The translations under genes were made by a program, and so were the position numbers. 64,000 nt of DNA from Anabaena sp051781005. GTDB taxonomy: Bacteria; Cyanobacteriota; Cyanobacteriia; Cyanobacteriales; Nostocaceae. The stretch covers positions 1-64,000 of the forward strand of contig NZ_JBPWOA010000037.1 in assembly GCF_051781005.1 (NCBI RefSeq). Direction: 5' to 3'. The notes under the pieces were generated by a model. That model saw only the letters and a list, made by a program, of their open reading frames with translations, was not told the origin of the DNA and made no database searches. Numbering within the stretch: the first letter of the stretch is position 1; each line of letters opens with the position of its first letter. Of the stretch, positions 26,615 to 35,769 are shown piece by piece.

Positions 26615-28006
26615 ATGCGTGTTTGTGTAATTGGTACTGGTTATGTTGGATTAGTGACAGGTGCTTGTTTGGCTCATATCGGACATGATGTTGTTTGCAT
26701 AGATAACAACGAAGAAAAAGTAAAATTAATGAAGTCTGGACAGTCTCCTATTTTCGAGCCGGGACTCTCGGAAATTATGCAGACTGCCATTAATAGTGGA
26801 AATATTCAATTTTCCTCAGATTTGGCAGCGGGAGTTGCTCACGGAGAAATTCTGTTTATTGCGGTGGGAACTCCTCCTTTACCTACTGGTGAAAGTGATA
26901 CCCGTTATGTAGAAGCTGTAGCTCGCGGTATAGGGGCAAATCTCAACGGTGGTTATAAGGTAATTGTTAATAAATCTACTGTACCTATCGGCTCTGGTGA
27001 CTGGGTAAGGATGATTGTTTTAGATGGCATTGCTGAACGCCAAAAAATATTGATACCAGCAGGTGGGACAGCAGTGGAGGAGAAATTACCAGATATTGCT
27101 GCTCAGTTTGATGTTGTCAGCAATCCAGAGTTTTTACGGGAAGGTTCAGCAGTTTATGATACCTTTAACCCGGATCGGATTGTCTTAGGGGGCAATAGTC
27201 AACAAGCAGTGGGGATGATGAAAGAACTATATGCCCCAATTGTGGAACGCAAGTTTGCTGCTGACAAGTCTTTACCCCCTGTACCAGTACTGGTTACAGA
27301 CCTGAGTTCCGCAGAAATGATCAAATACGCTGCTAATGCTTTTTTGGCGACCAAGATTAGTTTTATTAACGAAGTTGCTAATATTTGCGATCGCGTCGGT
27401 GCTGATGTTACCCAAGTAGCCAAAGGTATCGGTTTAGATTCCCGCATTGGCAACAAGTTCTTACAAGCTGGTATTGGTTGGGGTGGTTCTTGCTTCCCCA
27501 AAGATGTTTCCGCACTCATTCATACAGCCGATGATTATGGCTATGAAGCACAACTCATGAAAGCTGCAGTGAGTGTGAATGAACGCCAACGTTTAATTGC
27601 TTTGGAAAAGCTCCAACAGGCTCTCAAAATCCTCAAAGGTAAAACTGTCGGACTTCTTGGTTTGACCTTCAAACCAGATACTGACGATTTGCGCGATGCT
27701 CCAGCACTCAACCTGATTGAGCAACTCAACCGATTGGGAGCTAAAGTCAAAGCTTACGACCCCATTATTTCTCAAACAGGTATGCGTCATGGTCTTTCTG
27801 GGGTATTGGTAGAAACTGATGCTGAAAGACTAGCTGATGGCTGTGATGCTTTGGTACTCGTCACAGAATGGCAACAGTTCAACACTTTGGACTATGCAAA
27901 AATGGCCAAATTGATGAACCATGCCGTCATGATTGATGGACGTAACTTCCTAGATCCTGAAGCGATGGTAAGGGCTGGTTTCCAATATGTAGGTGTAGGG
28001 CGGTAA
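26615..28006 (+). CDS. ugd: UDP-glucose 6-dehydrogenase
   Basis: A 463-aa enzyme that oxidises UDP-glucose twice to UDP-glucuronate. It has the N-terminal Rossmann GTGYVGLVTG (7-16), SNPEFLREGSAV, the central DLSSAEMIKYAANAFLATKI, the catalytic Cys293 in WGGSCFPKD, and the C-terminal UDP-binding domain GLTFKPDTDDLRDAPA. A strong AAGGAG (26602-26607) precedes the ATG. It supplies UDP-GlcA both as a direct glycan precursor and as substrate for the UDP-xylose synthase next to it. It ends at a bidirectional terminator against the DUF2993 gene. Confidence 0.95.
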   Translation: MRVCVIGTGYVGLVTGACLAHIGHDVVCIDNNEEKVKLMKSGQSPIFEPGLSEIMQTAINSGNIQFSSDLAAGVAHGEILFIAVGTPPLPTGESDTRYVEAVARGIGANLNGGYKVIVNKSTVPIGSGDWVRMIVLDGIAERQKILIPAGGTAVEEKLPDIAAQFDVVSNPEFLREGSAVYDTFNPDRIVLGGNSQQAVGMMKELYAPIVERKFAADKSLPPVPVLVTDLSSAEMIKYAANAFLATKISFINEVANICDRVGADVTQVAKGIGLDSRIGNKFLQAGIGWGGSCFPKDVSALIHTADDYGYEAQLMKAAVSVNERQRLIALEKLQQALKILKGKTVGLLGLTFKPDTDDLRDAPALNLIEQLNRLGAKVKAYDPIISQTGMRHGLSGVLVETDAERLADGCDALVLVTEWQQFNTLDYAKMAKLMNHAVMIDGRNFLDPEAMVRAGFQYVGVGR

Positions 28007-28066
28007 ACTACCCACACCATAGTTGAAAATCCAGAGTTAAGTTAAATTTGCAATTTCATATCAAAG

Positions 28067-28095
28067 CGCCGTCTAGAGTCTTCTAGGCGGCGTTT
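28067..28095. terminator. Bidirectional terminator between ugd and the DUF2993 gene
   Basis: CGCCGTCTAGA (28067-28077) pairs with TCTAGGCGGCG (28082-28092), with one wobble and a 4-nt loop, followed by TTTAATTG. A-rich sequence lies on the left side (TCAAAG). It sits between two convergent genes 118 bp apart. Confidence 0.75.
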
Positions 28096-28124
28096 AATTG
28101 TTCATTAACCTAATTTTTAATTTT

Positions 28125-28919
28125 TTATGCACTGCTGGGAATACGTTCTATTTCCGCATAACCACTAAAAATCAATCTTTGTCCTTCAGTTTCTAAACGG
28201 TTGAGTCGCATTTTCACTCCGTCGAGGTCAAAGCGGTCTAAATCAACCATGTTGTCCAAAATTTCTACAAGGGCGAGGCTTAAAGTCTGGGAAATTTCTT
28301 GTTGTGCTTCTGGAACTTGCTCAAGTTCAATTTTTGGGTCTTTGAAAGAAACCCGCCTTCTTCTTTCAATACTTATACCAAGGGTCATACTTAGGGGTAT
28401 GAGTTCGCCGTTGTTTAAATCAGCTTGAGCTACAAGGTGCAAGCGATTTTCTGGCAATAGCTGTATTTGGACTTCGGTAAAGGAAACTGGTTCTCCACCA
28501 GATATTGCCGTCAAAGTTGGTTCTGAAAGGTTCAGTAAGCGCTTTTTAACCAATTCTGCCTTAAAAGCATCATTGATACCTGCTTCTGATAAAATTACCT
28601 GCGCTACCGCTTGGGTGGGTTGCTTGAGGCTAAGTTTGCCACTCAAAACAGAACCGAAGTCAATAGCTACTGCATCGGTTTCAAAAGACATTTCCTCAAC
28701 TGCGAAGTCTCTACGAATTACTAAGCCACGTCCGCTCATTTTAAAGCTATCAATGCTGCCTTGCAACAGTTTGCTGGAGGGATAGCAGCGCACAAAGACT
28801 TCTACTGACTCGCTCATGCTAAACAGGTGGCGAATCGTTTGGCTGGCGACTGTGTTGAGCATCCGCTCTCCCCAATCCGTGCCTTTAGGATCTGTTAAAC
28901 CAGTAAGTCCGCCTAACAT
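28125..28919 (-). CDS. DUF2993 domain protein
   Basis: A 264-aa protein with DUF2993 (LmeA-like), a TULIP-type lipid-binding fold also present in mycobacterial phospholipid-binding LmeA. Visible family traits are MLNTVASQTIRHLFSMSESV, SKLLQGSIDSFKMSGRGLVI and the alternating beta-strands up to GYAEIERIP. There is no signal peptide from the chosen ATG at 28919. The reading frame extends 74 codons further upstream (to 29141), but that extension lacks family similarity and includes low-complexity sequence, so I exclude it. No role in the polysaccharide cluster is implied. Confidence 0.8.
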   Translation of the reverse strand: MLGGLTGLTDPKGTDWGERMLNTVASQTIRHLFSMSESVEVFVRCYPSSKLLQGSIDSFKMSGRGLVIRRDFAVEEMSFETDAVAIDFGSVLSGKLSLKQPTQAVAQVILSEAGINDAFKAELVKKRLLNLSEPTLTAISGGEPVSFTEVQIQLLPENRLHLVAQADLNNGELIPLSMTLGISIERRRRVSFKDPKIELEQVPEAQQEISQTLSLALVEILDNMVDLDRFDLDGVKMRLNRLETEGQRLIFSGYAEIERIPSSA

Positions 28920-29177
28920 CAGATTTTGGGTCTCTAGAAGTTCTTTGTATTTTTGTAACAAATTGTGAACAATAGTGCAAGCGATCCCCAGATTTATTGT
29001 TCTGATGACTGTGTGCAGGATAACTGATGGATGATAGCTAAATGTGTTGAATGTTACTTGTTGTGATGATGAAGAGCAAATGATAAAAGCGATCGCACGA
29101 GTGGCAGCGTCAGAGGCAATCATATCTTCTCCACTCCGCAAAAATGCGATCGCTACAGCTACTACATAAGCTAAAAT

Positions 29178-31400
29178 TTAGGTGCGTCTAGCTTCCCTGC
29201 CAGCGCTATAATAGTAATTATAACTAGTCAATTTTTTCTTATCCCCGTTAGCAACCACGCCTAAGACATTGATAGGAGAATTTCTCAGACTATCCTGAAG
29301 CTGCATTAACGCCGACTTATCTGTTTTATCAATCCTCACCACCAAAAGCATTCCATCAGTTTGTGGTGCCAGGAGTCTAGCATCAACTAACCCTAACATT
29401 GGCGGCACATCATAAATCACCAAGTCGAAATTTTGATTAAAGTATTCCATTAATTGCTTCATTTTATCTGATGAGAGTAATCTAGCAGGATCTGGTGGTA
29501 CAGGTCCTGCCGTAATCACAGATAATGAATTCATTGCAGGTAATTGCTGAATCACCTGTTCAACTGGCATATTGGAAGCTATGACATTACTTAATCCCGA
29601 TAAATTATGTAAATTTGATAGTTTGTGAACCTGAGCGCGGCGTAGATCAGCATCCACAAGTAATACTCGTTTCCCTAATGCAGCAGCTATTTGAGCCAGA
29701 TGAAACGAAACTGTAGTTTTTCCATCTCCAGGCATAGTTGAAGAAACAGTTAAAGAGCGAATCGGTTGATCGGAATTAAGTAGCTGAATATTAGCATAAA
29801 GAACTTGTAAAGATTCAAAAAATAGCCCTTGTCCGTAGTAATTATCCCCTGTAATTTCACGACGGAAAAGATTAGAGAACCAACCATTTTTAGTGGTGAC
29901 AGTCCCTAATTGCATTTCTGTTTCTACCCCTTTAATCTTGGGATGAGGAGACTGATAACCTGAGATACTCTTGTCGGTGGGAAGAGTTCCTAAAAAAGGC
30001 AGTTTTATCTTTTCCTTCAGACTCTCGATAGTATGATAGGTATTGTCCATTTTTTCTAGGAGAAAGCCAATACCAATTCCTACGGCTAAACTGCTAATCA
30101 ATCCCATCAATAAATTCCGGGGAATATTTGGAGATAGAGGGAAGGCAGATTGATGTGGTGGTTGTATTAATTCCCAGGGAAGTTCTGTCTGAGCTACTTG
30201 AATAACTAGGTTTTCACGGGTAGCTAAAAAGCGATTGAGACTCTCATTGGCGAGCTGTAAACTACGCTGAATTTCACTATATTGTCTGGCTAAAATTGGT
30301 AATTGCTCAAACTTGCGCTTTGTTTGCTGTTCTACTCTAGACAATTCTTGGCTTTCTACCTCTAGTTTCTGAATCAGAGCAGTTACTTCAGCCAATTTGA
30401 GACCTACAAAACGCGCTTGCTCATCTTCTATCAGAGGTAAAAGGTTTTGCCTTTTTTCTTGTAATGACTCTATGGCTGGGTTATCAGGTTGAAACCGAAC
30501 TAATTCTCCAGATAGCTGGGATTCTAATTGACGGAGTTGAGATATTAATTGACTATATATAGGTGCATCATTTAATGTTGCCTGCTGTCCTTCTGGTGTT
30601 GATAAACTAATATAACTAGCACGAGCAGCAGCTAACTGTTGATCAATGACCAGTCGTTGTTCTTCCAACTTTTGAATTTGTGATTCAACTCCACTTGACT
30701 GGGTTTCTGGATCGATAAAGTTGTATCTTTGCCGAAATATTTGTAGTTTTTGTTGCAATTGATCAACCCGATTTTTGATCGCAGGTAGTTGTTTCTCAAC
30801 AAATTGGACACCTTGATTTAACTTAGTTTTACGCTTTTCCAAGCTGTAGTCTAAATAAAATGTAGAAATTGTTTTTAATACTAGGTCAATTTGTTTACGA
30901 TCTTTGCTCTTATAGCTTATATCTAAAATTTTAGTAGCGCCCAAACGACGAATAGTTAAATTTCCAACTAGTGAATTATAAGTGATATCAGGATAAGCAA
31001 ATTGTAATTTTTTTACAACTTCTTTCATTATTTCCTGACTTTTGAGAACCTGAATTTGACTGTCGTAATCTAGATTGGATTTAGAGATACTAGATTCTGG
31101 AAGGGGTATTTGTCCTAAGCTGCTGTCATTACTAACAGGTTCGACTAAAAGCTGAAAGTTGCCTTGATAGATAGTTTCTTCGTTCAGAGTTGAATAAATC
31201 ACAGTAGCCATAATCACAGAGACAACACCTGTGATAATTAATGCTCGCCTTTGGAGAACACCCAAAAAGTCTTTTAAACTCCCATCATCATCCTCTATTT
31301 CAAAAGATGAATAGTTTTGAGATGGCAAGATTTCTGGTGTAATAATTGCTCTACCATTCTCGTTAAAAGTTGGAATTCTACTAGAATTTTGATTGTTCAT
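29178..31400 (-). CDS. Wzc-like polysaccharide co-polymerase and bacterial tyrosine autokinase
   Basis: A 740-aa inner-membrane protein that controls chain length and export of EPS. It has a cytoplasmic N-terminus (1-50), TM1 (~54-72), a periplasmic Wzz domain with a long coiled coil (~200-400), PxxP-like SPNIP then TM2 (~429-448), and a cytoplasmic BY-kinase. The kinase has Walker A PGDGKTT (557-563), Walker A' LLVDADLRR (580-588), Walker B VIYDVPP (661-667) and a C-terminal tyrosine cluster Y727/Y729/Y730/Y731 for trans-autophosphorylation. It is the last gene of the minus-strand series. No Wza/OPX porin or Wzb phosphatase is encoded in the window. Confidence 0.94.
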   Translation of the reverse strand: MNNQNSSRIPTFNENGRAIITPEILPSQNYSSFEIEDDDGSLKDFLGVLQRRALIITGVVSVIMATVIYSTLNEETIYQGNFQLLVEPVSNDSSLGQIPLPESSISKSNLDYDSQIQVLKSQEIMKEVVKKLQFAYPDITYNSLVGNLTIRRLGATKILDISYKSKDRKQIDLVLKTISTFYLDYSLEKRKTKLNQGVQFVEKQLPAIKNRVDQLQQKLQIFRQRYNFIDPETQSSGVESQIQKLEEQRLVIDQQLAAARASYISLSTPEGQQATLNDAPIYSQLISQLRQLESQLSGELVRFQPDNPAIESLQEKRQNLLPLIEDEQARFVGLKLAEVTALIQKLEVESQELSRVEQQTKRKFEQLPILARQYSEIQRSLQLANESLNRFLATRENLVIQVAQTELPWELIQPPHQSAFPLSPNIPRNLLMGLISSLAVGIGIGFLLEKMDNTYHTIESLKEKIKLPFLGTLPTDKSISGYQSPHPKIKGVETEMQLGTVTTKNGWFSNLFRREITGDNYYGQGLFFESLQVLYANIQLLNSDQPIRSLTVSSTMPGDGKTTVSFHLAQIAAALGKRVLLVDADLRRAQVHKLSNLHNLSGLSNVIASNMPVEQVIQQLPAMNSLSVITAGPVPPDPARLLSSDKMKQLMEYFNQNFDLVIYDVPPMLGLVDARLLAPQTDGMLLVVRIDKTDKSALMQLQDSLRNSPINVLGVVANGDKKKLTSYNYYYSAGREARRT

Positions 31401-31806
31401 GGATTTGGATTAGATAATTATTTAGTTAAATATTTTTGGTTTTTACGTTTGGCATTATGTCAAAATAGACACAACCTTTATGAGGATAGTAAACTCTAAA
31501 ACATTTGCTTACTTAATACTTATTTTTTTATTCAACATGAGATAATTTATTGGTCTGCTTGCTTTCACTGTGATATTTTGATCAACATCAAGCAACTGGG
31601 AATTTCATCATCTAAATTCTATGCTGTAAGCATTAGAAGGGTATGAAAATCTAGAATGCGATGACGATAAATAGCGAAGATTGCTTTGTATCGTTCGATG
31701 CCAGAAAGATTATGTTTATATTCTACACTCTGGCTGTTCAGTTATCTATACTTAATGTTTAAATATATCTCAAGTCAAAGCGTAATAGCTTATTTGTATG
31801 TACTAT
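31401..31806. other. Intergenic region upstream of the Wzc-like gene, no gene seen
   Basis: 406 bp of AT-rich DNA between the acyltransferase stop and the Wzc-like start. I find no ORF of coding character, no strong hairpin and no repeat. Its length suggests that the tyrosine kinase has its own promoter rather than relying on read-through. Confidence 0.4.
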
Positions 31807-32385
31807 TCATTCTTGTACAGAACTAGGAAAAAAATCTTCTGTTTGTCCTATCCGCCTTTTTTTAACAGGTTGCGCGGGATTACCTGCATAAATAATCATT
31901 GGCTCTAAAGATTGTCCAGTCACACTGCCAAGAGCTAAAATTGCTCCCTTCCCCACCGTGACTCCTGGTCCAACAACTGATTTAGCGGCTATCCAACTAC
32001 TCTCTTCAATATGAATAGGCGCAGTAATCAGTTTAAAATCAGGTTGATTCCAGTCATGATTACCAGTACAAAGATAAACACCTTGGGATACACAAACATG
32101 ATTTTCGATGACTACAGGTGCAAGGTTATCAATCCAAGCATCTTCTCCAATCCAAACATAATTACCAACTATTAAACGCCAGGGGAATTTGACTCGCACC
32201 CCTGGCTTTATACGCACACCGTTACCGATTTTGGCTCCAAAAAGCCTAAGTATCCCAACTTTTACAAATGAAATCGGTAACCAATGACTTTTAACTAAAG
32301 GTGAACCAAGGAAGTACCACAAAAGTTGCTGAAGGTAGGATGCACCGGGATTATAACTGCCAAGGGTGTATTTATCTAGACGCAT
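31807..32385 (-). CDS. WcaF-type hexapeptide acetyltransferase
   Basis: A 192-aa left-handed beta-helix acyltransferase resembling the colanic-acid acetyltransferase WcaF. It starts MRLDKYTLGSYNPGASYLQQ (family-typical) and has LPISFVKVGILRLFGAKIGNGV, then hexapeptide repeats IGNGVRIKPGVRVKFP...IGEDAWIDNLAPVVI. The catalytic His is probably in CTGNHDW. It ends with YAGNPAQPVKKR. It probably transfers acetyl from acetyl-CoA to a sugar of the exopolysaccharide. The ATG at 32385 overlaps the upstream YdcF gene by 14 bp; an earlier in-frame start at 32466 would lie deep in that gene. Confidence 0.88.
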   Translation of the reverse strand: MRLDKYTLGSYNPGASYLQQLLWYFLGSPLVKSHWLPISFVKVGILRLFGAKIGNGVRIKPGVRVKFPWRLIVGNYVWIGEDAWIDNLAPVVIENHVCVSQGVYLCTGNHDWNQPDFKLITAPIHIEESSWIAAKSVVGPGVTVGKGAILALGSVTGQSLEPMIIYAGNPAQPVKKRRIGQTEDFFPSSVQE

Positions 32386-32968
32386 ACAATGGAGAATGAA
32401 AACGGGGGTTGAAACTTGCTCCGGTACGACCTGACATAATCCATAACAAAGAGCGTCCACTATCACGAAGAATGTGAAAAATAGATTCTCTGGGTTGTGC
32501 AGAGGGAATGGATATCGGGGTAAAAGTGATACCTTGACTACCGAGAACTATGGTAGCAATGGTTTTTGCTCTGGGAAGGTGAAAATCCGAGGTAATTAGA
32601 TAAATATGTTGAATATGGCGGTTTTGGAAATCGTGGACGAGGGTAGTAAAATTAGTGACTGTATCAACAGCACGGTAGTCAAAGTGAATACGCTCTGTAC
32701 TAATACCCATTTCCTCAAAAATAGCAAAGGCTTGGGCTGGAAGTATGCCGCTAGAAATCCAGATATCTAAATTAGGATGATTTTGGGCAAATTGGGCTGT
32801 AAATTTTTCTCGTTCTGGTCCTCCACCAAGGGTAAGGGTAGCTTGGGGATGGGGTGCTTGATAAGAAGCGATCGCAATTCTTATAGGGATAATACTGATA
32901 AAAACTAGAATAAAACTTGCTAAACTTAGAACCCAATATTTTTTCAGTAAGTAATACAATTGGCTCAT
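32372..32968 (-). CDS. YdcF/SanA-like DUF218 membrane-anchored protein
   Basis: A 198-aa protein with an N-terminal TM (~11-30, YWVLSLASFILVFISIIPIR) and a DUF218 domain: ATLTLGGGPEREKF, DIWISSGI, IHFDYRAVDTVTNF and IYLITSDFHLPRAKTIATIV. The D-x-H-x-x-R motif is the presumed active site. DUF218 proteins are often linked to envelope or polysaccharide assembly, but the reaction is not established. The ATG at 32968 is preferred over the TTG at 32980. It is co-transcribed with, and overlaps, the downstream acetyltransferase. Confidence 0.82.
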   Translation of the reverse strand: MSQLYYLLKKYWVLSLASFILVFISIIPIRIAIASYQAPHPQATLTLGGGPEREKFTAQFAQNHPNLDIWISSGILPAQAFAIFEEMGISTERIHFDYRAVDTVTNFTTLVHDFQNRHIQHIYLITSDFHLPRAKTIATIVLGSQGITFTPISIPSAQPRESIFHILRDSGRSLLWIMSGRTGASFNPRFHSPLYASR

Positions 32969-33018
32969 GGATAGAATCAATGTGTTTCCAAATCGTTGAT
33001 GTGATTGGCATTATACTA

Positions 33019-34197
33019 TCACAGCGGATTTTCTTGATTCAGAATATCTTGGTAAGCAGAGGCTAATTGTTTAGCAACTGTTTGCCATGAATAGCGTTGC
33101 AAAGCCAATAGACGACCATTGCTTCCCATGTGTTCCCGCAATTGGGGATTGTTTAAAAGATGTGCGATCGCACTCTGTAAAGGTTCTACTTCCCCTTCTA
33201 CAATTATGCCAGCCTCAGCTTCAGCAATCTCCGGGGCAATTTGCACACCTGGAGTTGTGATAATTGGTAAGCCAGACACCATAGCTTCTGCTAAAGCAAT
33301 ACCGAAATTTTCTGAATAAGTTGGCAGTACAAATAAATCAGAACCTTGCAGCAGCAAATCTTTTTCATAACCAGTCACAAACCCGACAAATGAAGTATGG
33401 TCGATTATGTTTACAGATGCCACCATTTTTTGTAAAGATTGAACATATATATCTTCCCCAGAACCTGCAATAAGCAAATGAAATTTCTGGCTCTGTTTTA
33501 CCAACTCACCTAATGTTTGAATTAACAGTTCAGGACGTTTTTTGTAGTGCAGACGTGAAAGAAAAAGAACGATAGGAATTTCCTGAGAAATATTGTACTG
33601 ATGTCGCAATTTAGATTTAGCATCAGCAATTAATTTACTAGAATTAACTCCTAGAGGTAAAACTATTTTAGGTGGCTGTACTCCAAATCTGATTGCATCC
33701 TCCATCTCACCTGAAGATGTACAGTGAATAGCCTCAGCATGATTTAAATTGCAGCGTTCAATTAAATAGCTATAAACTTGCTTCTTTAACTTACTTTGCG
33801 CCAATGCCCAAGGCGTTAATTGTCCCATAATTCTCACTGTATACGGAACTTGTTGCCACTGGGCAAAAATAGCAGCACAGGTAGGAAGATAGGAAAATAA
33901 ATAATGATTATCTAAAATGTCATAGTTTTTGATATTTTGCCATAGCCACCGTGTGAATGCAGGGGAAGGTAAAAAGGCTTTTATCCGAGCCGCAGGTGGA
34001 AAAAACCAAACTGGTAGCCCTTGGTATTCTATGCACTCAGATAATGGTACATCTAGCAACAGTCCGTCATCATCATTAGTAGTGGCAATTTCTACATCAA
34101 TTCCTTCTGCTCTTAAAGCCCTTACTAAATTCAAAACTACCTGAGTAGGTCCCCCTAATTTAGGACTGATAGAAGGAATTATGTGTAAAACTTTCAT
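33019..34197 (-). CDS. GT4 family glycosyltransferase
   Basis: A 392-aa GT-B retaining glycosyltransferase. Its N-terminal domain starts KVLHIIPSISPKLGGPTQVV (glycine loop). The C-terminal GT4 domain has VLFLSRLHYKKRPELLI, LLIAGSGE and PTYSENFGIALAEAMVSGLP, in which the EX7E glutamates are intact. It probably adds one sugar of the repeat unit; the donor cannot be named. It starts 21 bp after the polymerase gene stop, consistent with an operon. Confidence 0.92.
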   Translation of the reverse strand: MKVLHIIPSISPKLGGPTQVVLNLVRALRAEGIDVEIATTNDDDGLLLDVPLSECIEYQGLPVWFFPPAARIKAFLPSPAFTRWLWQNIKNYDILDNHYLFSYLPTCAAIFAQWQQVPYTVRIMGQLTPWALAQSKLKKQVYSYLIERCNLNHAEAIHCTSSGEMEDAIRFGVQPPKIVLPLGVNSSKLIADAKSKLRHQYNISQEIPIVLFLSRLHYKKRPELLIQTLGELVKQSQKFHLLIAGSGEDIYVQSLQKMVASVNIIDHTSFVGFVTGYEKDLLLQGSDLFVLPTYSENFGIALAEAMVSGLPIITTPGVQIAPEIAEAEAGIIVEGEVEPLQSAIAHLLNNPQLREHMGSNGRLLALQRYSWQTVAKQLASAYQDILNQENPL

Positions 34198-34218
34198 TTT
34201 ATATAATACTCACAATAA

Positions 34219-35676
34219 TTATTTTCGCTGGTACTGGTAACGTAAGCGTTTAACACCCAATAAACCAGGAAAAGTTTTAGCAATAAAGATTAGACCCACA
34301 ATTGGTAACATTGATGTGGTAAACACAATCAAACTTCGCATAGAAATAGCCGCTGTAAAAAAACCCAGTGCATTGACAACTATGCCGTAACCAGTAGTGT
34401 GAAAAGCTGCTGTACGCGACCACCAATTAGCTAAAATTCCTAAACAAATGGATACTAATATTACGGCAAAGATACCACCCATCATATAGCTTTCGCCAAT
34501 ATAAGTTGCAGAAACTGTCCAGCCATCTGCACCTACTACTTGTTCTATAGATGTACTCAGACCTTCTGGTTTATCCGGCCATAGTACTCTAGGTATGGGT
34601 TTAGTTAAGAATACAAACAAAAGTTCAAGTCCTAAAAAATCATGTTTATTGGGAAAAGCATCTACCAATAAACCAATACTCCAAAGGTTATAGTCAACTG
34701 AAAGGGTATCTTGCACTTTCTCACTAGCATAAGCTGCTGTAGCTAGATAATTAATAATACCCATCTCTCTAAAACCAAGCATATGACGGGTAGCAAATAC
34801 CATTGCATATCCCATAATAGCTGTAGGAATAAGCAATTTGATCAAAGTTGGACTCTGTAATGTCAAGAAGTATGCAGCCATGAATGTGGCAATATAAGCA
34901 GCTAAAACATTGCGCGTTCCTCCTGAAAATCCATAAAACAAAGTAAAGACAAATACAAACATAACTAAAAATATTTGCCACAGACGAAAAGACTGACGAC
35001 GATTCCAAATAATACCTGTCAGGGGAGGGATAACATAGGTAAACAACTTCAATTCAGACAAAAATACTCGCCAGTCACCTAATTTTCCTCTGCCCCAAGG
35101 TACAGCAAAGCGTGAACCTAATAGAGATTCAATCACTTTTACAGGGTTGAAATCTACTGACATCAATATATAAAAATAGGCTAAAAAAGCTGATATGCAA
35201 AAAATCCGAAACAGTGTTTTATCAGGGATATTACCAAAATCTAACCATTCAGGTGGTGCTGGTTTAAAAAAGGTGATATGACGACCAATCGCTAAACCGC
35301 TAAACCCTATCATTAAGACTTCTATAGCTTGGATAGTTTGCTCAGATGTCAAACGCTGATCGAACTTTGGTTGTGGGTATAAAAACTCTATTAGTGTTAA
35401 AAAATAAAGAGCTAATAGACAAAGTATATCGGCGCGAAACAAATTTTTCCATCCTCGTCTACTATCCAACACGATGCTAATAGTTATCACTACCCCTACT
35501 ATAATTGCTACTTGATTGGCCATGAAACTAGGAGACATATCTACACTTATACGTATAAATGCCAGAAGCAAGCCAAAAATTAAGGTGAATGTTCCTGACC
35601 ATGTAGCTTTGGCAATGCGTTTTTTGAGGTTGGGCGGATTTTGCTGTGGATGGTGGGAGTTTGTGGAGATATCCAT
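34219..35676 (-). CDS. Wzy-like O-antigen/exopolysaccharide polymerase
   Basis: A 485-aa polytopic membrane protein with ~12 TM segments and a large loop at ~315-370. The conserved TKPIPRVLWPDKP stretch in that loop and GGTRNVLAAYIATF are features of O-antigen polymerases and ligases (Wzy/WaaL superfamily). The N-terminal 20 residues are polar (DISTNSHHPQQNPP). It probably polymerises lipid-linked repeat units at the outer face of the inner membrane. The presence of a polymerase in a locus that also encodes an ABC exporter is unusual. Confidence 0.82.
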   Translation of the reverse strand: MDISTNSHHPQQNPPNLKKRIAKATWSGTFTLIFGLLLAFIRISVDMSPSFMANQVAIIVGVVITISIVLDSRRGWKNLFRADILCLLALYFLTLIEFLYPQPKFDQRLTSEQTIQAIEVLMIGFSGLAIGRHITFFKPAPPEWLDFGNIPDKTLFRIFCISAFLAYFYILMSVDFNPVKVIESLLGSRFAVPWGRGKLGDWRVFLSELKLFTYVIPPLTGIIWNRRQSFRLWQIFLVMFVFVFTLFYGFSGGTRNVLAAYIATFMAAYFLTLQSPTLIKLLIPTAIMGYAMVFATRHMLGFREMGIINYLATAAYASEKVQDTLSVDYNLWSIGLLVDAFPNKHDFLGLELLFVFLTKPIPRVLWPDKPEGLSTSIEQVVGADGWTVSATYIGESYMMGGIFAVILVSICLGILANWWSRTAAFHTTGYGIVVNALGFFTAAISMRSLIVFTTSMLPIVGLIFIAKTFPGLLGVKRLRYQYQRK

Positions 35677-35769
35677 GAGTAGGAATGATAATACTATTTG
35701 ATTTTTCGTAGAAATCGAAAGTGTCAGATTTTCACTTTATTTAATAAGCCAGGGATATTACTGTTTAGA

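Noticed and set aside
28920..29141. A 74-residue N-terminal extension of the DUF2993 protein
   Set aside because: The family begins near MLGGLTGLTDPKG. The extension is Ser/Ile/Val-rich and holds GCGATCGC sites typical of non-coding cyanobacterial DNA.
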